The position numbers were made by a program, and so were the translations under genes. This document shows positions 7,375 to 17,400 of a stretch of DNA of 64,000 nucleotides, one piece after another. The stretch's first letter is position 1, and every line of letters begins with the position of its first letter. The stretch spans positions 1 through 64,000 of the forward strand of contig NZ_JBFHIT010000005.1 in the NCBI RefSeq assembly GCF_041596335.1, given 5' to 3'. The stretch is from Mangrovibacterium sp041596335. GTDB lineage: Bacteria > Bacteroidota > Bacteroidia > Bacteroidales > Prolixibacteraceae. The notes beneath the pieces are model-generated. The model worked only from the letters and a program-made list of their open reading frames with translations. It was not told where the DNA came from and did not search any database.

Positions 7375-8886
7375 TCAGAATTTCAGCTTTTGCCCGCTTG
7401 TTGTTTCCGGTATTTCTACAGGGTTTAGCAAAAACCACTGGTCGACAATTTGCGCGTAATTTTTTTCGTGCTTGTGTTGGTATGTGTTGGTGCGAGGAAT
7501 TGGTTCATAATCCTGCCGGTATTTTTCAATGTTCGCGACAATGTTTCGCAGAGCACAAACAAAAAGCTCGACTTCCGCATCCGTCATCGTCGGATGCAGC
7601 GACCAGCGCACCCAACCCGGTTTGTCGGACAGGTCGCCATGGTTGATTTTTTCGGTGATTTCGGACGATTCCTCGTAGCTCACTTTCAGTAAAAAGTGGC
7701 CGTAGGTTCCGGCACAGGCACAGCCACCACGCACCTGAATGCCGTGCAAATCGTTCAGCAAGCGAACCAGTAAGTTGTAATGAATACCCGGTATGTAAAA
7801 CGAGATTACGCCGAGCCGGTCACGCTGATTGTTGGCCAGGATTTGTACTTCGGGGATGCTGTCGAGTCCTGCAAAAGCCTGTTGCAGTAATTCGTCCTCT
7901 CGCTTTCGAATATTCTCAACACCCATTTGCTCTTTCAGCTGGCAGCATAGCGCTGTTCGGATCGATTGCAGAAATCCCGGTGTGCCGCCATCTTCCCGCG
8001 CTTCAATATCATCCACATATTTGTACTCGCCCCAGGGATTGGTCCAGTCAACGGTTCCTCCTCCCGGTTGGTCGGGAACCGCGTTGTGATACATCGATTT
8101 GTCGAAAATGAGTACTCCGCAGGAGCCGGGACCGCCCAGAAATTTATGAGGCGAAAACAGGATGGCATCCAATTTCATCATTGGGTCTTCCGGATGCATG
8201 TCGATTGGGTCATATGGTGCCGAAGCAGCAAAGTCGATGAAGGCCACACCGCCATGTTCGTGCATGATTTTAGCCAGTTCAAAATAGGGCGTTCGTATTC
8301 CGGTAACATTTGAGCAAGCCGTAAAAGCACCGATTTTAAACGTTCGGTTTTGGTATTCTTCAAGCTTTTTACGTAGATTTTCGGGGGCGATCAACAGGTC
8401 GTCATCTGGTTCAATAATCACCACATCGGCAGTGGTTTCATACCAACTGGTGTGATTGCTGTGGTGCTCCATATGAGAAATAAAGACGACCGGCTTTTCA
8501 GTCTCGTTCTGGTTGCCGGGGATTTTTTCACCCTTGTTTTTTAAGCCGAGCATGCGCTGAAATTTGTTGATCACACCGGTCATCCCGGTTCCGGCTGTAA
8601 TAATGACATCGTTAGGTCCTGCGTTGACATGCTGCTTTATTAGTTTGTGCGACAGGTGATAGGCGCGGGTCATCAATGCCCCGGTTTCGCTGGTCTCCGT
8701 GTGGGTGTTCGCTACGAACGGACCAAATGTTTCCTGAATTTTTCGCTCAATAGGGCGATACAGACGGCCACTTGCGATCCAGTCGGCATAAACGATCTTT
8801 TGCTCGCCAAAGGGGCTTTCAAAACGTTGCTCAATGCCAACTATTTGGGCTCTGTAGGGTGCGAAATAGTCTTCCAGATTACTCAT
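7375..8886 (-). CDS. Class V aminotransferase (cysteine desulfurase-like PLP enzyme)
   Basis: A 503-aa fold-type I PLP enzyme of the class V family. The Schiff-base lysine is in SPHKFLGGPGSCG (about residue 250) and the cofactor pocket has ITAGTGMTG (about 97) and DFAAS (about 218). It carries RGGCACAGTYGH near residue 390, a Cys-containing loop like that of cysteine desulfurases, but the overall length exceeds SufS/IscS (about 405 aa) and there are no suf/isc neighbours. A role in sulfur transfer is therefore possible but not shown; annotating it beyond the family would be a guess. It is probably cytosolic and singly transcribed. Confidence 0.85.
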   Translation of the reverse strand: MSNLEDYFAPYRAQIVGIEQRFESPFGEQKIVYADWIASGRLYRPIERKIQETFGPFVANTHTETSETGALMTRAYHLSHKLIKQHVNAGPNDVIITAGTGMTGVINKFQRMLGLKNKGEKIPGNQNETEKPVVFISHMEHHSNHTSWYETTADVVIIEPDDDLLIAPENLRKKLEEYQNRTFKIGAFTACSNVTGIRTPYFELAKIMHEHGGVAFIDFAASAPYDPIDMHPEDPMMKLDAILFSPHKFLGGPGSCGVLIFDKSMYHNAVPDQPGGGTVDWTNPWGEYKYVDDIEAREDGGTPGFLQSIRTALCCQLKEQMGVENIRKREDELLQQAFAGLDSIPEVQILANNQRDRLGVISFYIPGIHYNLLVRLLNDLHGIQVRGGCACAGTYGHFLLKVSYEESSEITEKINHGDLSDKPGWVRWSLHPTMTDAEVELFVCALRNIVANIEKYRQDYEPIPRTNTYQHKHEKNYAQIVDQWFLLNPVEIPETTSGQKLKF

Positions 8887-9084
8887 TGATTAAATCACTT
8901 TTCCGGGTTCAACTCAAAGAAAGCAGATTCTACTGACATAAGAACAGAAAAATATCAGGTTTTTCAATGCGTGGCGGAAAGGCATTCCAGTGGAGGTGAC
9001 AATTCGTCACCTTTTCCCAATGGCACAGGCTTTGAAAAAGAGAGGGCGTAAAATGAAAAATTCAGAAGTTTAAAATTTAAAAAT

Positions 9085-11151
9085 ATGACGACGATGCAAA
9101 AAGGTAAAATTGGCGTATCAAGCGACAACTTATTTCCGATTATTAAAAAGTTCCTCTATTCAGATCACGATATTTTCCTGCGGGAGATTGTATCGAATGC
9201 GGTAGATGCGACTCAAAAATTAAGAACGCTGGCAGCTCGCGGCGAAACAGCGGTATCAGTTGAAAATGCCAAAGTACGTGTATCTTTCGATGCCGAGAAG
9301 AAAACCATAACAGTATCAGACAATGGTATTGGTATGACTGCCGAAGAAGTTGAAAAATACATCAACCAAATTGCTTTTTCCGGAGCAAATGAGTTCCTCG
9401 ACAAATATAAAAACGACGCGAATGCGATCATCGGGCATTTTGGCTTGGGATTCTACTCTTCGTTTATGGTTTCGCATAAAGTTGAAGTGGTTACAAAATC
9501 GTATAAGGAAGGTGCACAGGCTGTGCGTTGGGAATGCGACGGTAGCCCGGAATATACATTGGAAGACGCTGACCGCGCTGAAGTGGGAACCGATATCATT
9601 ATGTATGTGAATGAAGAGTCGGAAGAATTTTTGGACAAATCCCGGTTGGGCGAAATCCTGAATAAGTATTGTAAGTTTTTACCTGTTCCGGTGGTGTTCG
9701 GAAAGAAAACCGACTGGAAAGAAGGGAAAGAAGTTGAAACGGAAGAGGATAACCAAATTAATGACGTTGCACCGGCTTGGACAAAGAAACCTGTTGATCT
9801 GAAGGACGAAGATTACAGTTCGTTCTATCGTCAGCTTTATCCTTTCGGCGAAGATCCTTTGTTCAATATCCATTTGAATGTAGACTATCCGTTCAATTTG
9901 ACAGGTATTTTATACTTCCCGAAATTGAAAAACACCATTGAGGTTCAGAAGAATAAAATTCAACTATATAGTAACCAGGTTTTTGTTACCGACTCAGTTG
10001 AAGGTATTGTTCCCGACTTTTTAACCCTGTTGCACGGGGTGATCGACTCTCCGGATATTCCACTGAACGTGTCACGTTCGTACTTGCAGAGCGACTCAAA
10101 TGTGAAGAAAATCAGCAGCCACATCACTAAAAAGGTGGCCGACCGCTTGGCTCAGCTCTTTAAAGAAAACCGCGAAGAGTTTGAGAAGAAGTGGGACGAT
10201 CTGAAGATTTTCATTGAGTATGGCATGCTGACCGAAGAGAAATTCGAAGAAAAAGCGAAAAGTTTCTTCCTGTTTAAAAATACCGATGGAAAATACTTCA
10301 CGCTGGAAGAATACGAAAAACTGATCAAAGACAGTCAGACAGACAAGGATAACAATCTGATTTATCTCTACACCAGCAGCGAAGAAGAGCAATTCACCTT
10401 CATTCAGGATGCGAAAAATAAAGGGTACGATGTGTTGGTAATGGATGATGCTCTGTCGACTCACCTGATTAACAAATTTGAACAAAAAGAGACCAGCAAA
10501 CGCTTTGTTCGCATCGACTCGGATGTAGTGGACAACCTGATTCGGAAAGAGGAAGAAAGTGAAAAGCTGAGCTACGAAGAAAAAGCCGAATTGAGCCCGG
10601 TTTTCCAGGCTGTTTGCCCGGCCAGCAACGGTGTTAATTACATGGTTGATTTTAAATCGATGGGTGAAAACGGTCAGCCAATGGTGATTACCCGCAATGA
10701 GTTTATGCGTCGGATGAAAGACATGAGTAAACTACAAGGTGGCGGCGGAATGAATTTCTATGGTGATTTACCGGAAAGTTTAAATCTGGTTGTGAATACC
10801 GATCACCAGCTGGTGAAAAAAGTATTGGCTGAAAAAGATGCTGCTCTGAACGCTGATTTGAGTAAAGTGAACGAAGAATTGACTGCTCTTAACACCGAAA
10901 AGGAGAGTCTGGAGAAAGCTAAAGACGGCAAAAAAGACGAAGAAATTCCAGCTGCAGACAAAGAAAAGTTGGATGATATTCAGAAAAAAATATCAGACTT
11001 GGAAGGTGAAAAACGTAGTAAGTTGGAAGCTTTCGGCAAGGATAACAAGTTGGCAAAACAAATGGTTGATCTGGCCTTGTTGGCCAATGGCCTTCTGAAA
11101 GGTGCTGACCTTGATAAATTTGTTCGTCGTAGCATTGAGTTGATTAATTAG
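9085..11151 (+). CDS. htpG: Molecular chaperone HtpG (Hsp90 family)
   Basis: A 688-aa cytosolic ATP-dependent chaperone. The GHKL ATPase motifs are in place: FLREIVSNAVDA (about residue 31, catalytic Glu and Mg-binding Asn), VSDNGIGM (about 79) and GHFGLGFYSSFMV (about 116). The middle domain has the Arg-containing NVSRSYLQ segment (about 331). The C-terminal part contains a charged coiled-coil insertion (about 585-650, rich in Lys and Glu), common in Bacteroidota HtpG and absent from the E. coli protein. An alternative start three codons downstream (ATG at 9094) cannot be excluded. A terminator follows. Confidence 0.96.
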   Translation: MTTMQKGKIGVSSDNLFPIIKKFLYSDHDIFLREIVSNAVDATQKLRTLAARGETAVSVENAKVRVSFDAEKKTITVSDNGIGMTAEEVEKYINQIAFSGANEFLDKYKNDANAIIGHFGLGFYSSFMVSHKVEVVTKSYKEGAQAVRWECDGSPEYTLEDADRAEVGTDIIMYVNEESEEFLDKSRLGEILNKYCKFLPVPVVFGKKTDWKEGKEVETEEDNQINDVAPAWTKKPVDLKDEDYSSFYRQLYPFGEDPLFNIHLNVDYPFNLTGILYFPKLKNTIEVQKNKIQLYSNQVFVTDSVEGIVPDFLTLLHGVIDSPDIPLNVSRSYLQSDSNVKKISSHITKKVADRLAQLFKENREEFEKKWDDLKIFIEYGMLTEEKFEEKAKSFFLFKNTDGKYFTLEEYEKLIKDSQTDKDNNLIYLYTSSEEEQFTFIQDAKNKGYDVLVMDDALSTHLINKFEQKETSKRFVRIDSDVVDNLIRKEEESEKLSYEEKAELSPVFQAVCPASNGVNYMVDFKSMGENGQPMVITRNEFMRRMKDMSKLQGGGGMNFYGDLPESLNLVVNTDHQLVKKVLAEKDAALNADLSKVNEELTALNTEKESLEKAKDGKKDEEIPAADKEKLDDIQKKISDLEGEKRSKLEAFGKDNKLAKQMVDLALLANGLLKGADLDKFVRRSIELIN

Positions 11152-11181
11152 TCTTCATTTAATTGAAGTGAGATAGCTTTA

Positions 11182-11213
11182 GGCCATCGGGTTACGATCC
11201 GGTGGCTTTTTTT
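11182..11213 (+). terminator. Rho-independent terminator after htpG
   Basis: The stem GCCATCGG / CCGGTGGC (8 bp with one G-T pair) is followed by seven Ts. It lies 31 bases past the htpG stop. From here to the promoter at 11403 no gene or further structure is seen. Confidence 0.85.
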
Positions 11214-11402
11214 ATACTGATACCCGATCAGGTTTTAAGGGTAAAAAGCTATTTTAGATCATTTAGAATTCTGAGAGTATGGCTGATGGCTCGTTCCATA
11301 AAATTAATTTTTACTTGGCCCGTGGCTTGCTCGGTTTGATTTGATTTGTTTGTTGTTTGCCCATGTGGTTGAAACCGGTGTTGGCGTGTTAAATGACAGC
11401 AA

Positions 11403-11434
11403 TTTGCGATGGTATCACATTTGTATTACTTTTG
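11403..11434 (+). promoter_or_regulatory. Consensus sigma-ABfr promoter
   Basis: TTTG at 11403-11406 and TACTTTTG at 11427-11434 match the -33 (TTTG) and -7 (TAnnTTTG) boxes of the Bacteroidota primary sigma factor, with the ideal 20-base spacer. Transcription would start near 11440, giving a leader of roughly 135 bases before the TPR lipoprotein start at 11577. Confidence 0.7.
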
Positions 11435-11576
11435 GCCAATTGGTTTAAGTTTTTTGTAGCGTTGGATTCCGTTTTATGGAAATCGGAATAACAGGAATAG
11501 AGTGGAAAATGACTTGTTTTTTTTGGATCGGGTAATGTTCGGTATCAGGAAAACAGGCCAAAAAAGAAAGAGTGAT

Positions 11577-12473
11577 ATGGAATTTTTGAAGAAAAATAGT
11601 GGCATTGCCATGCTGTTGATGGTGCTTGTAGTTACCGCGTGTTCAACATCTAAAGTCGTGATAACAAAATTAGAATTGGCAACACAAGCTGAGGCCGAAG
11701 GGAACTATAATGGTGCTACTGAGGCCTGGAGCAGTTATTTTGATGAGCAGTTGACAAAAGGCAGGGAAATATTGGCCGAAAGTTATGCTCGTGCCGGGAA
11801 AACGGCAGTGAAAGCCGGTCGAACCGAATTGGCAGAGAGCTGGATGAGCAAAGCGCGACGTGACGGGTATTCTGATCCGGAAATGGAACTTGAGCTGGCC
11901 CGAATTTATCGGAGCAGAAATGAGCTTCCGAAAGAATTGAGTACGCTTGAGATTTTCAAAAGCAAGTATCCCGAAAATCAGGGTGTTGAAGAAGTGAATG
12001 GCCGGTTGTTCAAAATATACTCCATGTTGAAGGATGATCAAAAGGCGAAGGTTATTTGGATTTATTTGACTGATAAACAGCGACAGGACAAGGAATTCCT
12101 CGAAGACTATTTTAAAATAGTTGCAAAAAGGAATGATATGGTAGAGACCATTAGCGTGGCAAAAGAGTTGGTGAAAGCAGATTCGAATAACGTTGCCGCG
12201 CTGGAGTGGTTAGCGCAGACTTATTACAATAGGGCAGAAAATAGCTATCAGGCAGAGATGGCTGCTTACAAACAAACACACACGCATTTGCAGTATCTCC
12301 ATTTAACCCAGGAGTTGAAGGTAATTAACGCGAATTTTCAAGAATCGTTGGAATACTTTACCAAGTTGTGGGAAATTGAACAGAAAGCGGCTTATGCGGC
12401 CTATATAAGCAATATCTACACCCGATTTGATAACAAGCAGAAGGCCGATTATTTCAGGAAATTTGTGCAATAG
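11577..12473 (+). CDS. TPR-like lipoprotein
   Basis: A 298-aa lipoprotein when started at 11577. That start gives a proper signal (MEFLKKNSG then a hydrophobic core) and lipobox VVTAC with Cys22, whereas an in-frame ATG at 11502 would add 25 mostly polar residues before it. The mature protein is all-helical with several degenerate TPR-like pairs (for example AEAEGNYNGATEAW near residue 38 and ALEWLAQTYYNRAENSY near 207), suggesting a scaffold in the cell envelope. No enzymatic motif is visible. A consensus promoter lies about 140 bases upstream. It has no evident link to the PUL that follows. Confidence 0.78.
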   Translation: MEFLKKNSGIAMLLMVLVVTACSTSKVVITKLELATQAEAEGNYNGATEAWSSYFDEQLTKGREILAESYARAGKTAVKAGRTELAESWMSKARRDGYSDPEMELELARIYRSRNELPKELSTLEIFKSKYPENQGVEEVNGRLFKIYSMLKDDQKAKVIWIYLTDKQRQDKEFLEDYFKIVAKRNDMVETISVAKELVKADSNNVAALEWLAQTYYNRAENSYQAEMAAYKQTHTHLQYLHLTQELKVINANFQESLEYFTKLWEIEQKAAYAAYISNIYTRFDNKQKADYFRKFVQ

Positions 12474-12755
12474 CGCTGCGTTTAGGTGAATTCGGTTCCT
12501 ACGCTTCTGTTTGCAACCTTAAGGGGGTGTTGTGTTTTAACGTGATGCATTTGCCAAATCGTGATGTAGGAATGATGTTCTCTGGCCTAAAAATTTAGTT
12601 CATTTCCGAATTCGAGCTTTGCCAAAAAGTAAATTGATAGTACGAAGTTTAGCAAGATATAGAAGCGAGCTTGCAGAGCGAAAAATCGAGTTTCATTTCT
12701 AATTTTTGCAAAAAAACAACGAATTGAAAAGAGATGAATAACTATATTCGACCTT

Positions 12756-13331
12756 GTGTTAAATATAAAACAGCGACCATTGGCAGAATTGAATGATATC
12801 GTCCTTTTTCACAGAATTAAAAGCGGAGACTTTGACGCTTTTAAAGTTCTGTTTGATCGGTACTATAAGCCGCTTTGTTGTTTTACTTTAAAATTTATTC
12901 GCGATAGCTATGTCGCCGAAGATGTTGTTCAGGAAGTATTTTTGAAAATCTGGGAAGACAAAAGCAAGATAAAAATAGAAGGTTCGTTCAAATCCTATCT
13001 GTATACTGCCGTTCGAAACAGAAGCCTCAATAAACTGAAATCCGAGAGTGTCCGATTGGATTATACCAAATCATTTGTCGATACGACCGACCGGGTTGTT
13101 GAACCCAACGAGATTGAACAAGAAGAATTTAGGCATTTTCTAGCCATTTGCATTGGCAAATTACCTCCTCGTTGCCAGGAAGTTTTTAATCATAGTCGGT
13201 TCGATGATATGAAGCAGGAAAAAATTGCTGAAGAAATGAATATCTCAATAAAAACTGTTAAGGCACAGATAGGCAAGGCTTTGCAGTTGATCAGAGAGTG
13301 TTTGGACGGCTCTGTCCCAAAATATTTGTAA
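12756..13331 (+). CDS. ECF-type RNA polymerase sigma factor
   Basis: A 191-aa extracytoplasmic-function sigma factor of the Bacteroidota FecI-like type. Region 2 is DAFKVLFDRYYKPLC to AEDVVQEVFLKIWE (residues 27-70); region 4 ends with a helix-turn-helix (EKIAEEMNISIKTVK, about 157). The only credible start in frame is GTG at 12756, since a TGA lies seven codons upstream. The anti-sigma gene begins 66 bases downstream and susC follows, the classic order for trans-envelope control of a PUL. It most likely directs transcription of the susC-susD genes and perhaps the downstream enzymes when the SusC protein senses substrate. Confidence 0.92.
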   Translation: MLNIKQRPLAELNDIVLFHRIKSGDFDAFKVLFDRYYKPLCCFTLKFIRDSYVAEDVVQEVFLKIWEDKSKIKIEGSFKSYLYTAVRNRSLNKLKSESVRLDYTKSFVDTTDRVVEPNEIEQEEFRHFLAICIGKLPPRCQEVFNHSRFDDMKQEKIAEEMNISIKTVKAQIGKALQLIRECLDGSVPKYL

Positions 13332-13397
13332 TTTATTTCTCATTCGCGTAAGACCTTTTGTAATCGGAACTGTCATAGTAATAAATGAGGTCCGGAA

Positions 13398-14369
13398 ATG
13401 AATAGGATTTACGAAATATTTTATGCGGTTTTATCCAATACAGCCACCAGCGAAGAGATGGCTCGTTTTGAGGACCTGCTTAAAAGCGAAGAAAACCAAC
13501 TGTTGTTTGATCAGGTCAAAAAGATCTGGAATCAAGCCAGAGAGGTAAAAGACTACACTGCATTCAATAGCGCTTTAGGCTTCCATGGTGTTCGCCAAAA
13601 AATTCAACAGAAGAAAGTCAACAATAGGAGGTACTTGTCAATAGCAGTGGCCAGTATGGCTGCCAGTATCCTAATCATGTTCGGCTTATTAAAAATAACA
13701 GGTCTCACTGCACCTTCAGATCCGCTTGCATCGGTTACTTTCCAAACAGAATTTGGTAACAGATCGGTCGTTGTTCTACCGGACAGCACAAAAGTTTGGC
13801 TTAATTCTCAATCTAAAATTTCATATAATGCCGGTTTTGGAACGCAAAATCGCGATGTTGCTCTGTCGGGTGAAGGCTACTTCGATGTTTCGCATAGCGA
13901 AACTCCCTTTGTCGTCAATGTCAACGATTTTAAGGTGAAGGTACATGGTACTACGTTTAATATTTCCGCGTATTCTCAGGATCAGGAGATAGTTACAAGT
14001 CTGGAGTCGGGAAAAATTAGCATTGAAAAGCCAGGCGTAAAAGAGTTTGTTCTAACGCCCGGGCAACTGGTGGTTTACAATAGAAACGCTGCGGCTTTCA
14101 GGGTTAGAAACGGGAACGTAGATGAAATTTCGGCCTGGAAAAACAATAAAGTGTACTTACACGGCGAGTCGTTGAACCAATTGGCGGTTAAAATTGAACG
14201 CAAGTTTAACGTTAAAATTCATTTTAAGCCTGAAAGTTTAGGACAGGATGTCCACTATTCGGGTGTGTTTAGTGATGAGAATGTAGAAGAAGTTCTGGAT
14301 GCTATATCAATAGCAAGTGATCTGAAATATACAAAATCAGGAGACCAATATTATGTGACAAATAAATAG
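13398..14369 (+). CDS. FecR-family anti-sigma factor
   Basis: A 323-aa inner-membrane regulator. The cytoplasmic N-terminal part (residues 1-75) should hold the ECF sigma factor. One membrane helix (YLSIAVASMAASILIMFGLL, about 76-96) precedes the periplasmic FecR domain with its typical VVLPDSTKVWLNS and GEGYFDVSH motifs (about 124-170) and a C-terminal DUF4974 domain (from about 250) that resembles the STN fold. By family knowledge the C-terminal part contacts the STN domain of the partner TonB-dependent transporter, here the SusC encoded 105 bases downstream. Confidence 0.93.
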   Translation: MNRIYEIFYAVLSNTATSEEMARFEDLLKSEENQLLFDQVKKIWNQAREVKDYTAFNSALGFHGVRQKIQQKKVNNRRYLSIAVASMAASILIMFGLLKITGLTAPSDPLASVTFQTEFGNRSVVVLPDSTKVWLNSQSKISYNAGFGTQNRDVALSGEGYFDVSHSETPFVVNVNDFKVKVHGTTFNISAYSQDQEIVTSLESGKISIEKPGVKEFVLTPGQLVVYNRNAAAFRVRNGNVDEISAWKNNKVYLHGESLNQLAVKIERKFNVKIHFKPESLGQDVHYSGVFSDENVEEVLDAISIASDLKYTKSGDQYYVTNK

Positions 14370-14381
14370 GAAAATAAAAAG

Positions 14382-14415
14382 AAAAAAACCGTCAGGAATC
14401 CTACCTCCTGACGGT
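14382..14415 (-). terminator. Terminator hairpin pointing away from susC (antisense orientation)
   Basis: A perfect 10-bp inverted repeat (ACCGTCAGGA / TCCTGACGGT, 8-base loop) lies between the anti-sigma gene and susC. The uninterrupted T tract is on the minus strand (the A-run at 14382-14388), so the hairpin works as an intrinsic terminator for leftward transcription, whereas on the plus strand no T run follows it. No annotated minus-strand gene ends here. A TAATTTTG at 14475-14468 on the minus strand fits the -7 promoter consensus, so a short antisense RNA over the susC leader is possible. Confidence 0.65.
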
Positions 14416-14474
14416 CAGATAAATACCCTCTAATAAGAATATTAGAAGATTATTAACTTAAGTCCAACAAAATT

Positions 14475-17400
14475 ATGAAAAAAAAACTAAACCTGGCCAG
14501 GTACGATTCCCGCCATGTTCGAAAACTATTTCTACTTATGAAACTAACTACATTTTTTATTCTGGTGATGACACTGCATCTATCGGCGAGTGTCTATTCT
14601 CAGCAGAAACAACTCTCGTTGGATCTGAATAATGTTAGGATCCGGGAGGTTTTGAATGCCATTGAGTCGCAGAGTAATTTTAAGTTTCTGCTTCAGGATG
14701 AGCGAATTAATATCGATCAGAAGATTAGTATTAATGTCGATCAGGCGAATATCGATGCGATTTTGGACAAAATATTTGCCGAAAATTCGGTTGACGTGAC
14801 CATTACCGATAAAGACCTGATTATCATACGTCCGTCGAATAACCAATATTCAAATACGAATAATCAGCAACAGCAAAAGGTGGTAAAAGGAAAAATCACC
14901 GATGAGGATGGTCAGCCACTGCCGGGGGTTACGATCGTTATCAAAGGGACAACCACCGGGACCATTTCCGATTTCGATGGAAATTATTCGATCGCAAATG
15001 TGCCTGAAACCGCTACATTGGTGTTCTCGTTCGTAGGCATGGGAGCACAGGAAATGCCTGTTGCCGGAAAAAACAGCATCAATGCGGTAATGAAAGCGGA
15101 TGCGATTGGTGTTGATGAGGTTGTGGTGGTAGGATACGGAACGCAGTCGAAAGCGACACTTACCGGAGCCGTTACTCAGGTAAAGGGTGATGATATCATG
15201 AAAGGTAAGAGTACTTCTAATGCGATTCTGGCAATGCAGGGTGAAGTAAATGGTGTTTTGGTTACCAGGGGCAATGCCCGACCAGGTAACGAGGAAATGG
15301 ACATCAAAATCCGCGGAGATATGTCAGTAAACGATATCTCACCAGTCATAATTGTCGACGGGTTGGAGATCCCGGAATGGCAACTTTCTACCATCAACTC
15401 TAACGATATTGAAACCTATTCGGTGCTAAAAGATGGTGCTGCTGCAATTTACGGAACAAAAGCGGCTGGAGGTGTTATTCTTATTACAACCAAAAATGGT
15501 CAGAAAGGAAAACTGAAAGTCGACTATCAAAGCGATTATCAGATGAACTTTGCATACGACCTTCCGATTGCGAATTTTTCTGACTGGGCACAGATTTGGT
15601 ACAATGCCGGAACCAACGACATGATTGATTACGTTGATTCAAAAGGAGTTACAAATACGGCTGGTTTTACCGGTCGGTTCTTCACTCAGGATGAGTTTTA
15701 TTCAATTGCCAATGGTACCTTCCCTTTAGCTCCTGAGTCGTATTACTTTGCAGGCTTGGACCATCGCTTTGCAGATATTGATATGTACGACTACTGTTAC
15801 GGAACAACCGGTTCTCACCGCCATAACGTTTCAGTTTCCGGTGGTAGCGATAAGGCGACTTTCCGTACATCGTTGGGATATTCTGATGAGCGTTCTACAC
15901 TGACTGAGGCTTACGACGGTGCTAAAAAATATAACTTCAGTACAAAAGTTACTTATGAACTGAGCGATATGATTAGCACTGAGTTTAATATCGGGTATGA
16001 CGTTAGAAATATCGACGAACCAACACAAGGGATTGGTGAAGGGCTTCAGAACCCACCAATGTTCCCTATTTATAACCAATATGGTCAATATTATGGCTTG
16101 TGGGGGAACAACATTCCTGCCAAACTTACAGAAGGAGGCCGTACTGTGACAGAACAGGAATCTATTCGTTTGGGTGGAAAAATTAAGCTGGATCTGGACA
16201 AGTATTTGAAAGGATTTTCATTACAATACCAGGCGAATATTACCAAACGTCGAAGCGATAAAACTGCCCGTAAAACTCAGGTAACACTTTACGACTGGGA
16301 TGGCAATGTATACAATGTGAGCCCTTCGGCAGATGCTACTTCTGTGGAAGTTGATTTGGATAAAGTTTTCTTTCAAAATCACGTGGTACAAGCGAACTAC
16401 CAACGCAAGTTTGGCGCTCACAACTTAGGCGTGATGGTTGGTGCTGTTTCTGAATTGTCTGATACTGAAAATTATAACATGTACCGTAGTGGAATGTCAT
16501 CGAATAACCTTGATGCTTTAAATACGGGTGATGCATCAACACAAACCAACGAAGGCGAAAGTTCGGCAGTTGGACAGGTATCTTATATTTCCAGGATAAA
16601 CTACGATTATAACGGAATTTATCTTCTTGAAGGGTCGTTACGTAGAGACGGTTCATCTCGTTTGGATCCAGACTACCGCTGGAAAAACTTCTATGCTGCT
16701 TCTGCCGGTGTACGTTTATCGGAAATGAATTTCTTAAAAGATCGAATCTTCGATAATTTAAAACTCCGCTTCTCATATGGTGAGATGGGATCAACGACTG
16801 GTATTGGTACGTATGACTATATTTCAACCATCAGCACAGGCGCTGAATACTTTGGAACAACTCCTGCGTTACAAAACACGGCCTGGGTTTCGTCGATGAC
16901 TTCGACAGACCGTTCCTGGGAGCGTGTAGCAAAAACCAATGTCGCTGTTGACTTTGCTGTTTTAGATAGTCGACTAAGCGGTACTTTGGAGTATTTCTAC
17001 AACCAGAACAAAGACATGTTAATTAGTGTGACATACCCCGAGGTTTTGGGTGCTACAGCCCCGAAAACCAATAGTGGTGACTTTGTAAATAAGGGTTGGG
17101 AAGTTGAATTAAAATGGAGAGACAAAATTGGTGAAGTAGACTATAATGTCGGTTTATCAATGTGGGACAGCAAAGGTGAAGTAACCCGGATGGAGGGAGC
17201 AGAAAGTATCACCTACGGTATCAATAGTAGTGCCATAGAAGGAAAACCTTTAAATGCGATCTACACCTACAAAACTGATGGTTTGTTGCAAAATGAAGAT
17301 GAAGTGTTAGCGTATTATAATGAAGTCGGATTTGCAGATCCTTCAGATATCACCACTTTGGTATCCGGAACGAAACTGCCTTCATATGTTAGTGCTAACC

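Noticed and set aside
12660..12756. Possible promoter TAATTTTTG before the ECF sigma gene
   Set aside because: The -7 box has one base too many and no well-spaced TTTG is present, so I do not list it.
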